A DNA stretch of 64,000 nucleotides from CAYMSF01 sp964392985 (GTDB taxonomy: Bacteria > Verrucomicrobiota > Lentisphaeria > Victivallales > Victivallaceae): contig CAYMSF010000017.1 of the NCBI GenBank assembly GCA_964392985.1, positions 6,551-70,550 of the forward strand. The letters are read 5' to 3'. The notes under the pieces are model-generated. The model ran no database searches, was not told the DNA's origin, and saw only the letters and a list, made by a program, of their open reading frames with translations. This document shows, piece by piece, positions 27,357 through 35,174 of this stretch. Positions within the stretch are counted from its first letter, which is position 1, and every line of letters begins with the position of its first letter. The position numbers and the translations under genes are program-made.

Positions 27357-27817
27357 TTAAATTTAATGTATTAAAACTTGACCATCAGGAACTGGACTTG
27401 GACGGTTATGAACCGCCCGCTTTTCTTGAAATCGAAAGCTCGGCGTTATTACAGTTTAATAAACCCGTCCATTATCAGCTTCATATTGCCAAAATCAATC
27501 AAGGCGCACTCGTTACCGGCAGTGTTACCACGACTGCCAACGGTTGTTGCGGCAGATGCCTGAAAAACTTTACCACCACAATCAGCAATAACAATATCTG
27601 TCGCTTTTATGAGGAAATTGCAGAAACAGAACTTGATATAACTGACGACATCAGAGAAGAACTGGTTATTAATATTCCGTCAAATTGCATCTGTGACGCA
27701 GACTGTAACGGCCTCTGCCCGGTATGCGGCAACAACAGAAATCTCAAACCATGTGATTGCCAACCCGAAACCGGCGGCAGCGATGTGTGGGGCGAACTCG
27801 ATAAACTGAAACTTTAA
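27353..27817 (+). CDS. yceD: YceD family 23S rRNA accumulation protein (DUF177)
   Basis: This 154-residue protein belongs to the YceD/DUF177 family needed for 23S rRNA accumulation. It has the conserved CGRCLKNF motif in the middle and a Cys-rich end CNGLCPVCGNNRNLKPCDC, which looks like a zinc site. In most bacteria rpmF (L32) follows directly, but here 27818-27866 is only a short gap and an esterase gene comes next, so rpmF must be elsewhere. Start ATG overlaps the coaD stop. Confidence 0.88.
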   Translation: MIKFNVLKLDHQELDLDGYEPPAFLEIESSALLQFNKPVHYQLHIAKINQGALVTGSVTTTANGCCGRCLKNFTTTISNNNICRFYEEIAETELDITDDIREELVINIPSNCICDADCNGLCPVCGNNRNLKPCDCQPETGGSDVWGELDKLKL

Positions 27818-27866
27818 TTTTTCCGAACAGCAGGCAAGCCGTTGCCAATTTAAAAGGAAGACGAGC

Positions 27867-28763
27867 ATGGATCGCAGAACTGAACTCTATCAACTACTTG
27901 GAAAACTGCCCGACCGTAATTATCCCGTTAAAGCGGAACTATGCCGGCGCGACGAATATCCTGAATTCTTTCTTGAGCACCTGATGCTGGATCTTAATGG
28001 TGTTGAACCGGTTCCGGCGCTTGTTGTCATTCCGAAAAAACTCAAATCGCCGGCTCCTGCGGTGCTATACAACCACTCTCACGGCGGACTCTATCATAAC
28101 GGCAAAAATGAACTTATCAACGGCGTGGATTATATGTTTAAACCACCCTATGCTGAAGAGCTTGCCCGACGCGGTTATGTCGTCATCTGCATTGATGCCT
28201 GGAATTTCGGTGAACGCCGCGGTCGCAGCGAAAGCGAATTATTCAAGGAAATGCTGTGGTACGGTCAGGTACTCTGGGGGATGATGGTGTTTGATTCCCT
28301 GAAAACATTGGACTACCTGGTCACACGCCCGGAGGTGGATTCCAGCCGGATTGCCACGCTCGGTCTTTCCATGGGCAGTACGATGGCATGGTGGCTTGCC
28401 GCTTTGGACACCCGCATCAAAGTAACCGTCGATATCGGTTGCATGACCGATTTTCACAGCCTGATTGAACAACGCGGGTTGGACCAGCATGGCCTTTACT
28501 ATTACGTTCCCGACCTGTTGAACCATTTCACTACGGCACAAATTAATGCGCTTATTGCTCCGCGCCCCCATCTGGCTCTTGCAGGTAACTATGACAAACT
28601 TACTCCGCCAGCCGGACTTGACCGTATTGACACCGAATTAACCCGGGTTTATCGCGAGTTAAATGCTGCCGATGCCTGGCGATTGCTGCGTTATAATACC
28701 GGGCATTTCGAGTCCGCCGCCATGCGCGCCGAAATACTCAAATTCCTCGACAAATGGCTCTGA
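27867..28763 (+). CDS. alpha/beta hydrolase (dienelactone hydrolase/acetyl xylan esterase-like)
   Basis: A 298-residue cytoplasmic hydrolase without signal peptide. The oxyanion-hole text is VLYNHSHGGLYHNG, the nucleophile elbow is LGLSMGSTMAWW, and the terminal His lies in RYNTGHFES. The acid is probably in AGNYDKLTPP. The layout resembles the AXE1/DLH superfamily, where members deacetylate sugars or open lactones. A GGAAG ribosome binding site stands before the ATG. It follows yceD by 49 bases and may be read through from that operon. Confidence 0.82.
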   Translation: MDRRTELYQLLGKLPDRNYPVKAELCRRDEYPEFFLEHLMLDLNGVEPVPALVVIPKKLKSPAPAVLYNHSHGGLYHNGKNELINGVDYMFKPPYAEELARRGYVVICIDAWNFGERRGRSESELFKEMLWYGQVLWGMMVFDSLKTLDYLVTRPEVDSSRIATLGLSMGSTMAWWLAALDTRIKVTVDIGCMTDFHSLIEQRGLDQHGLYYYVPDLLNHFTTAQINALIAPRPHLALAGNYDKLTPPAGLDRIDTELTRVYRELNAADAWRLLRYNTGHFESAAMRAEILKFLDKWL

Positions 28764-28811
28764 TTTTTCGCCGGTTTTCAATCTTATTAAAGTATAGATA
28801 ACGAGGTAATT

Positions 28812-31172
28812 ATGCAGCAGAAAATGCTCTCTGCTTTAAAACAATATTTCGGATTTGACGGCTTTCTGGACAATCAGGAAGATATCATCCATCATATCCT
28901 GAAGGGCAGGGATTTATGTGTCATCATGCCGACTGGCGCCGGTAAATCTCTCTGCTATCAACTGCCGATATTGATGAGTCCCGGCTATGGTATTGTCGTC
29001 TCGCCGCTCATTTCGTTAATGAAAGACCAGGTGGATGCACTCCGGGCAAAAGGCTTGTCTGCTGCATTTATCAACAGCACCGTATCGAATGCTGAACAGC
29101 ATGCCATTATGCATGACGCCGCCATCGGCAGCGTAAAATTGCTCTATGTGGCGCCGGAACGCTTTTATATGAGTTCTTTCCAGCAGTTGTTACATCACTG
29201 TCCGCCCGGTATGATGGTCGTGGATGAAGCGCACTGCATCAGTCAGTGGGGGCATGATTTCCGGCCTTCATATTCCCGGCTCGGTGATTTTGTCAATGAT
29301 TACGGAATTGCCCAGGTTTGTGCCTTCACCGCCACTGCCACTTCAATTGTCCGGGAAGACATCAAATCCCAGTTGAAACGTCCGGACATGGACTTACATG
29401 TTGCCGGTTTTAAACGGCCGAACCTGGCATTCAATGTTCTCGAATGTAATACTGCCAATCAAAAAAGCCAGGCCCTTGCTAAAATCTTGAAAAACCCTGC
29501 CCCAACTATAATTTACGCTTCCACCAGGAAAGCCGTTGAACAACTGGCCGAAGAACTCAAAGGGTTTAATTGTATCGCCTATCACGCCGGCATGGGCGAT
29601 GAAAACCGCAGCGAGGCTCAGGATAGATTTATGAATGATGCCTGCCCGGTACTCGTGGCAACAAACGCCTTCGGCATGGGTATTGACCGTCCGGATGTCC
29701 GGCGGGTAATTCACTATAATCTCACCGGTTCGCTCGAAGCATATTATCAGGAAGCCGGTAGAGCCGGACGCGATGGCGAACCTGCGGAATGTACTTTGCT
29801 CTATTCATATAGTGACCGTTTTGTTCAAGAGTTCCTGATTGATTTGAATAATCCGCCTGAAGAACTCATGCATGAACTCTACGCAGAATTGCTCAGAATT
29901 GCAAAAAAGGCTAAAAGCGATGTTCTTGAAGTAACTCTGGCGGAGCTGGTTAAAAATGTACCGGGCGCTAAATCCGATAATCAACTCAGCAGCGCCATGC
30001 GAATACTCACTAAAAATAATTACATCGAACGCGAATTCAATTCCAACAACACCGGCTCTATTCGTTTTACTGGTGATATTCAAAGTTTAAAAAACAATCA
30101 CGCGGCGGAATCCACCCAGCGGTCCCGTTTTATTCATCGTTGTATTAACCATTTCGGCGCACAATTATCGGCTCCGGTAGATTGTTCCTATGAACAACTT
30201 GCCGCGATTGCCGGATTAAGTGTCGAACAGATTAAACGGGTAATCCGGGCGCTCGGGGAAGAATGTGTTGAATGGACAGCGCCATTCTCCGGCAGCACCA
30301 CCAGAATGCTACGACCGGGTGAGACAAAACTAGAAATTGATTTCAACGCACTCATTGAAAAACGTAAATTTGAAATCGCCAGACTGGATGAAGTTATCAG
30401 CTATACTAAAAGCCAAAAATGCCGACAGCATTTTCTAATCACATATTTCGGCGAAGATTCAGCCGGGTGGAAATGCGAAAACTGCGACCGTTGCCGCACC
30501 GTTACCCACACCCACCGGCGCGAAGCCAGTGCCGGCGAAAAAGAAATCGCGAAAATAATTCTGGCAACCGTATTGGAATTTAAAGGCAGAATCGGCAGAG
30601 GAAAAATCAGTCAGGTATTGACTGGCGCCAAAAGACTGGAAATTGTTGATTGTGGACTTGACCGTCATCATCGGTTCGGTGCACTTAAAGGCATCAGTCA
30701 GAATAATATTCTGCTCTATATTAAATCACTCGAAAACATCGGTTGCATCCGCCAGTCCGGCAATCCTGAATACCCCTGCATTGAAATTACTCCACAAGGT
30801 ATTGAGCTGCTTGCCGCCGGCGGAGCTGTAACTCTCGATTTTCCGGAAATCGAACAGTCAATTTCCCAAAAATCAAAAAAATCTTCAGCAAATTCCAAAA
30901 CGTTGGACAGGGATAATTTTTTCGACACAGGCAATAATGATTTATTCGAAAAACTCCGCGAACTGCGCAACAAAATGGCAACGCAAAAACACGTTCCCGC
31001 TTACACAATCCTCCATGATTCCACCTTGAACGAACTGGCGGCAAAACAACCGCTCACCCCGCAGGAAGCGCTCAAGATCAAAGGCATCGGCGATGCCAAA
31101 ATCCGCACCATCATCCCGAAATTCCTCGCCGCCATCAGCGCATGGCGACAGGAAAATGTTCATAAATCATAA
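28812..31172 (+). CDS. recQ: ATP-dependent DNA helicase RecQ
   Basis: A 786-residue 3'-5' helicase for recombination and fork repair. The helicase core has the Q-motif region FGFDGFLDNQEDII, Walker A MPTGAGKSLCYQLP, DEAH box VVDEAHCISQWGHDF, and motif VI QEAGRAGRDGEP. The RecQ zinc site is CRQHF...CENCDRC (around 535-560), followed by a winged helix and a C-terminal HRDC domain with LNELAAKQPLTPQEALKIKG. The protein is longer than E. coli RecQ (609) mainly because of a linker of about 80 residues between the winged helix and HRDC. Confidence 0.95.
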   Translation: MQQKMLSALKQYFGFDGFLDNQEDIIHHILKGRDLCVIMPTGAGKSLCYQLPILMSPGYGIVVSPLISLMKDQVDALRAKGLSAAFINSTVSNAEQHAIMHDAAIGSVKLLYVAPERFYMSSFQQLLHHCPPGMMVVDEAHCISQWGHDFRPSYSRLGDFVNDYGIAQVCAFTATATSIVREDIKSQLKRPDMDLHVAGFKRPNLAFNVLECNTANQKSQALAKILKNPAPTIIYASTRKAVEQLAEELKGFNCIAYHAGMGDENRSEAQDRFMNDACPVLVATNAFGMGIDRPDVRRVIHYNLTGSLEAYYQEAGRAGRDGEPAECTLLYSYSDRFVQEFLIDLNNPPEELMHELYAELLRIAKKAKSDVLEVTLAELVKNVPGAKSDNQLSSAMRILTKNNYIEREFNSNNTGSIRFTGDIQSLKNNHAAESTQRSRFIHRCINHFGAQLSAPVDCSYEQLAAIAGLSVEQIKRVIRALGEECVEWTAPFSGSTTRMLRPGETKLEIDFNALIEKRKFEIARLDEVISYTKSQKCRQHFLITYFGEDSAGWKCENCDRCRTVTHTHRREASAGEKEIAKIILATVLEFKGRIGRGKISQVLTGAKRLEIVDCGLDRHHRFGALKGISQNNILLYIKSLENIGCIRQSGNPEYPCIEITPQGIELLAAGGAVTLDFPEIEQSISQKSKKSSANSKTLDRDNFFDTGNNDLFEKLRELRNKMATQKHVPAYTILHDSTLNELAAKQPLTPQEALKIKGIGDAKIRTIIPKFLAAISAWRQENVHKS

Positions 31173-31430
31173 GCAGATGTGACCAGCACGCTATTTCGTT
31201 AGCAGCCAATGCCCAGAAAAACCCGGACTGGCGCAATTTCTTGCGCATAATATTTTACATTCTCAAAGCTATCCAACTTTAAAGTGCTAAAGCAGGAAAC
31301 TGCAGAACTTTTTTACCCGATGCCCATTAATTTCTTTTAAAATAGACAATTTAATCGAAAGTTCTGTTAGTTCCATTTTGGAACATACTGCCGAAGACGG
31401 GAAATCGCGAGTAATGAAAGAAAAAGTACA
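31173..31430. other. intergenic region, no gene seen
   Basis: The 377-bp gap between recQ and bioF begins with about 250 bases in which I see no ORF with a plausible ribosome binding site, no RNA gene, and no clear terminator. The rest of the gap is the repeat cluster at 31431-31536. Confidence 0.6.
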
Positions 31431-31478
31431 TCAAGCTTCCAGCTTGAGTAGGAAAAAACGCAAGCAGGGATGCTTGCG
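31431..31478. repeat. pair of REP-like palindromes
   Basis: Two short perfect hairpins lie 11 bases apart. TCAAGCT-TCC-AGCTTGA covers 31431-31447, and CGCAAGCA-GGGA-TGCTTGCG covers 31459-31478. Both have stems of seven or eight pairs and tiny loops, typical of repetitive extragenic palindromes that are mobilised by REP-associated transposases. They stand between recQ and bioF, whose 3' ends face each other. Confidence 0.75.
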
Positions 31479-31536
31479 GTACACTGATGCTTGCGGTACA
31501 CTGATGTTTGCGGTACACTGATGTTTGCGGTACACT
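31469..31536. repeat. four tandem copies of a 17-bp unit
   Basis: The unit GATGYTTGCGGTACACT occurs four times without spacer at 31469, 31486, 31503 and 31520. Copies 1 and 2 have C at the fifth base and copies 3 and 4 have T. The first copy overlaps the right arm of the palindrome at 31459-31478, so the array looks like a slippage expansion of the REP-like element. Confidence 0.9.
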
Positions 31537-31549
31537 GACAGATTGGATG

Positions 31550-32698
31550 CTATTGGGTGTGTTTTATGATTAGTTCAGTTAGTGGCATCAGTTGTTCGCT
31601 CGACATATTGGCGGAAAGAGAAAAACGCAGACGGGCAGTTCCGGGAGGCACTGTCGGAGGACGCACCGGGAATACCAGATAACCCTCCTGACGCAACTGT
31701 TCTGCAAGTTTAACCGCGATATTATTTTCGCCGACAATAAGTGGAACAATTTGTGAATTGCCACCGGTTTTCCCGCCGGCAAGTGTCAGCGCATTGCGAA
31801 ATTTTTTTGAGAGTTTCTGTAAATGTTCCCTCTGAACATTCATGCCGAAAACTTTATCCAGAATAAAACTGGTCCAGCAAGTGACAATCGGCGGCAACCC
31901 TGTTGTGAAAATCAACGGACGCATTTTGTTAATCAGATATTCGCGCACTGATTGATGCATAATAGCATAGGCGCCGGATGAACATAATGCTTTGCCGAAA
32001 GTGCCGATGAGAATATCAATCTGGTCAATCAATCCGGTTGCCTCTGCGATACCGGCGCCGGTTGCGCCGAATACCCCGGCGGCATGTGCTTCATCAACAA
32101 GCAGAATCGCATTATAGCGCTGTTTCAACGTTGTAAGTATTTGCAGGTCGGCAATATCTCCATCCATACTGAATACGGATTCCGTGATAATAAAAATGCG
32201 TTTTTGGGTTCCGTAATTTTCCTGCAACAGTTTTTCCAGACGGGCATAATCCAGATGAGGATAACGGTGGAATTCAGCGCCACTCAGACGGATTCCGTCA
32301 ATAATGCTGGCATGATTGAGTTTATCGGAGAGAATAATGTCACCTGATCCGGCCAGCGCCGGCAGGATGCCGATATTGGCATGATAACCGCTGTTAAAGA
32401 CGAGGGCGGCGCGACCGCCGTACCATTCTGACAGTTTGTTTTCAAGTTCAGTATAACCCTGATGATTGCCGGTAAGCAACCGCGATGAAGAGGCGGAGAA
32501 GAGTGAACCGTAACTGTATTCCGGCAATTTTATTCGCTGGTAAAATTCCTCGCGGAATTCATCATTGGCGCTTATGCCCAGATAGTCATTGCCGGAGAGA
32601 TTCAATCCGGAATTTTGCGGAATTTCGCGCAACTGCCGGTATTGTTCCCTGTTGCGCAGTTCCGATAATTCTGTTTGTAGTGATTCCAGCCAATTCAT
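31550..32698 (-). CDS. bioF: 8-amino-7-oxononanoate synthase
   Basis: The 382-residue PLP enzyme joins pimeloyl thioester and alanine in biotin synthesis. It opens with the family text NLSGNDYLGIS, has NSGYHANIG and SDKLNHASIIDGIRLS, the PLP Asp and His in LVDEAHAAGVFG and the Schiff-base Lys in LIGTFGKALCSSGAY. These fit BioF better than 2-amino-3-ketobutyrate ligase, but the separation from the latter rests on motif feel. No other bio gene is close by. Confidence 0.85.
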   Translation of the reverse strand: MNWLESLQTELSELRNREQYRQLREIPQNSGLNLSGNDYLGISANDEFREEFYQRIKLPEYSYGSLFSASSSRLLTGNHQGYTELENKLSEWYGGRAALVFNSGYHANIGILPALAGSGDIILSDKLNHASIIDGIRLSGAEFHRYPHLDYARLEKLLQENYGTQKRIFIITESVFSMDGDIADLQILTTLKQRYNAILLVDEAHAAGVFGATGAGIAEATGLIDQIDILIGTFGKALCSSGAYAIMHQSVREYLINKMRPLIFTTGLPPIVTCWTSFILDKVFGMNVQREHLQKLSKKFRNALTLAGGKTGGNSQIVPLIVGENNIAVKLAEQLRQEGYLVFPVRPPTVPPGTARLRFSLSANMSSEQLMPLTELIIKHTQ

Positions 32699-32757
32699 TA
32701 TATATTATGTGGAGTAAGTGTTAACTTCATGACAGTGAACCTGTCAATATTGAATCG

Positions 32758-32793
32758 AAAAAAATCCCGGAATCGCATTTGCGACTCCGGGAT
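32758..32793 (-). terminator. Rho-independent terminator of rpsD
   Basis: ATCCCGGA.TCGC (32764-32776) pairs with GCGA.TCCGGGAT (32781-32793) around a four-base loop, with one mismatch. Read on the minus strand the stem is followed by a run of seven T residues (the A-run at 32758-32764). It lies 27 bases beyond the rpsD stop and isolates rpsD from bioF. Confidence 0.88.
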
Positions 32794-32820
32794 TCGGAAA
32801 ATACAATTATTTTCAGGAGA

Positions 32821-33426
32821 TTACCGCGCGTAGTACTCGATAACACTCATGATATTCGCATTAACCGGAATTTCTGACAGTTCCGGGGCGCGAACGAGGG
32901 TAATCTTCAAAGCTTCGGTATCAACTTCCATGTAACCCGGTGGTGTCGCATTGCCTTTCTTAGCAATTTCCGCTACGGAAGGTGACTTTTCCGGATTGAT
33001 GGAGATGACCTGTCCTTCTTTGATCATGCATGAACCGCGGTCAACTTTCTTGCCATTGACGAGAATATGACCATGGGCGATGAACTGTTTTGCCGCGAAA
33101 ATAGAGGGTGCGAACCCGCTATGGAATACGATAGCATCGAGGCGCTGTTCAATGGAACGGAACAGTTTTTCGTTGGTTTTTGCTTCGCCCTTTTTGGCGT
33201 TGTGGAATGCGATGACGAGTTGTTTTTCAGAAATGGCGTAATGAGCGCGCAGTTTCTGTTTTTCCATCATCAATTCGCCATAGCCGGAGAGTTTCTTTTT
33301 CTTGCCGGTTTTGCCGTGTTGTCCGGCTGGATACGGACGTTTTACGCTCGGGCACTTCGGATCACTCCATACGCACGCACCAATGCGGCGACAGAATTTG
33401 TGTTTAGCTCGACTTGCAGTAGCCAT
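32821..33426 (-). CDS. rpsD: 30S ribosomal protein S4 (uS4)
   Basis: The 201-residue primary rRNA-binding protein of the small subunit. Typical motifs are KRPYPAGQHG, LDAIVFHSGFAPSIFAAKQFIAHGHILVNGKKVD (the S4 domain) and the final VNANIMSVIEYYAR (usual VN.QLIVE.YSR). The N-terminus has three Cys (12, 18, 25) in a region where many S4 proteins carry a four-Cys zinc knuckle, here incomplete. It is a single-gene unit with its own promoter and terminator, not joined to rpsM-rpsK-rpoA as in many bacteria. Confidence 0.96.
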   Translation of the reverse strand: MATASRAKHKFCRRIGACVWSDPKCPSVKRPYPAGQHGKTGKKKKLSGYGELMMEKQKLRAHYAISEKQLVIAFHNAKKGEAKTNEKLFRSIEQRLDAIVFHSGFAPSIFAAKQFIAHGHILVNGKKVDRGSCMIKEGQVISINPEKSPSVAEIAKKGNATPPGYMEVDTEALKITLVRAPELSEIPVNANIMSVIEYYAR

Positions 33427-33451
33427 CCCTTCGCTCCTATTCTTTAAAGAG

Positions 33452-33480
33452 TTATTGTTTGTCCGGCTTCAGGTGTCAAG
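33452..33480 (-). promoter_or_regulatory. probable sigma-70 promoter of rpsD
   Basis: On the minus strand a perfect TTGACA (33475-33480) is followed after 17 bases by AATAAC (33452-33457), and the rpsD start codon comes 25 bases further with AGGAG in between. The -35 box lies in the loop of an inverted repeat (GGCTTCAGG at 33465-33473 and CCTGAAGCC at 33500-33508), whose inner arm falls between the two boxes. Confidence 0.6.
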
Positions 33481-33628
33481 CACATTAATTATAATGGGGC
33501 CTGAAGCCTTCATCTTAGAAAATGGACTATTAATATAGACTGGATCTGCCGCTTTGCAAATGGTAAAAACAATAAAAATTGCAAAAACCGGCATCATCCA
33601 GCGGGGCAAAATTTACACTGTGATACGG

Positions 33629-35161
33629 TTAAAGTTCACGCCAGTTGTGTTCACCGAGCAGTTTCCATGTGTCGCCGGGACCATCGGAACCAGCGGGGTA
33701 GAAACGCAAATGACATGGACAGGCAAGATTGGCGGCGTCAAATTTTGACCATGCATTCAGAATCGGTGTAAATAACCGCCAGGAGGCGGCAATGACATCG
33801 CTGCGGATAAATAGCGTTTGGTCACCCAGCATGCAGTCAAGCAGCAGCCGTTCATAAGCGTCAGGGATATCCCCGCCAAAAATATTTGCATACTTGAAGT
33901 CCAGCGAGAGTTGTCCCATGCAAAGTTTCGGTCCCGGTTGTTTTGCTTGAATCTTTAACGACATGCCTTCTTCCGGCTGAACATTCAGAATGAGCTGGTC
34001 AGGGGAGAGATCCTCCGGTCGCAACTGGGAGAAGATCGAATGCGGTACTTTGCGGAAGGTTATCGCAATTTCACTGACCTTGCGGGCAAGGCGTTTGCCG
34101 GAACGCAGATAAAATGGTACGCCGCGCCAGCGCCAGTTGTCAATGAAAAATTTAGCGGCTACATAAGTTTCAGTTGCGGATTCAGGATTAACGTCGGCCT
34201 CCTGCCGATAGCCTGCCATACCGTTACCCTCGGTGTATTGCCCCCGGATCAGATATTGGTCCAGTTGCTGAATAGGAAACGGGCGTATTGACTTTATGAG
34301 TTTTAATTTTTCATCGCGAATGGCATCGGCGTCGAATGATGCCGGTGTTTCCATCGCCACTAGTGAGAGCATTTCCAGCATGTGATTCTGAAACATATCG
34401 CGCAGCAATCCTGCTTTGTCATAATAGCCGGCGCGATTTTCGACACCGATGGATTCCGCCGCGGTAATTTGAATATTCTCAATATAATGACTGTTCCAGA
34501 TCGGCTCAAAGATGATGTTGGCAAAACGCAACATGAGAATATTTTGAACCGTTTCTTTGCCCAGATAATGGTCAATCCGGTAGATTTGGCGTTCCGAGAG
34601 CGATTCATGGAGCATACGGTCAAGCGCCTCTGCGCTTTCAATGTCATTGCCAAATGGTTTTTCCAGAACGACATGGCGCCATGGTACGCCATCATAATTC
34701 TCGCGGGTTAGTTGATATTCCGCCAGCATTGGAACGATTACCGGATAAAGTGATGCCGGAGTTGCCAGATAGAAGGTGCGGTTCGGTACAGGGTCATGTC
34801 CATCTTCCAGAGTTGCCAATTTCCGTTCGAGGTTGCGATAGGTTTCGGGAGTGTCATAACCGCCGGAAAGATAGAAGAGATTATTTAAAAAATTTTGAAT
34901 ATCAGCAGTATCAACCTGAGGGAAACGTGTTTTCAGCGTTTGTAACTGTGAGTTGCGGAATGCCTCATCAGTCATTGGCGAACGGGCGCAACCGATGATT
35001 CTGGAGTCGGGATGAAACAGTTTGCGTTGCGACAAGCCGAACAGAGCAGGAATCAATTTGCGTTGTGCCAAATCACCGGATGCGCCGAAAATGATAATAA
35101 TATTCGGAACCGGGCTGACTTCGATACATAAAGTACCCTGCCAGGCATTTGCATCAATCAT
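33629..35161 (-). CDS. zwf: glucose-6-phosphate 1-dehydrogenase
   Basis: The 510-residue enzyme oxidises glucose 6-phosphate to 6-phosphogluconolactone with NADP and opens the pentose phosphate path. The nucleotide motif is IIIFGASGDLAQRKLIPALF, the catalytic region is the canonical RIDHYLGKETVQNI, and EKPFGNDIESA and RSGKRLARKVSEI are further family blocks. The length is normal. No opcA, pgl or gnd is adjacent. It is followed upstream on the same strand by the SEL1 lipoprotein gene with 13 bases between. Confidence 0.96.
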   Translation of the reverse strand: MIDANAWQGTLCIEVSPVPNIIIIFGASGDLAQRKLIPALFGLSQRKLFHPDSRIIGCARSPMTDEAFRNSQLQTLKTRFPQVDTADIQNFLNNLFYLSGGYDTPETYRNLERKLATLEDGHDPVPNRTFYLATPASLYPVIVPMLAEYQLTRENYDGVPWRHVVLEKPFGNDIESAEALDRMLHESLSERQIYRIDHYLGKETVQNILMLRFANIIFEPIWNSHYIENIQITAAESIGVENRAGYYDKAGLLRDMFQNHMLEMLSLVAMETPASFDADAIRDEKLKLIKSIRPFPIQQLDQYLIRGQYTEGNGMAGYRQEADVNPESATETYVAAKFFIDNWRWRGVPFYLRSGKRLARKVSEIAITFRKVPHSIFSQLRPEDLSPDQLILNVQPEEGMSLKIQAKQPGPKLCMGQLSLDFKYANIFGGDIPDAYERLLLDCMLGDQTLFIRSDVIAASWRLFTPILNAWSKFDAANLACPCHLRFYPAGSDGPGDTWKLLGEHNWREL

Positions 35162-35174
35162 GATTTTCTCCGGA

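Noticed and set aside
31459..31536. The tandem 17-bp repeats as a CRISPR array
   Set aside because: The copies are directly adjacent without spacers, and no cas gene is present.
31550..32698. bioF gene as glycine C-acetyltransferase (kbl)
   Set aside because: The opening NLSGNDYLGIS and the lack of a neighbouring tdh gene fit BioF better, though the two are close relatives.
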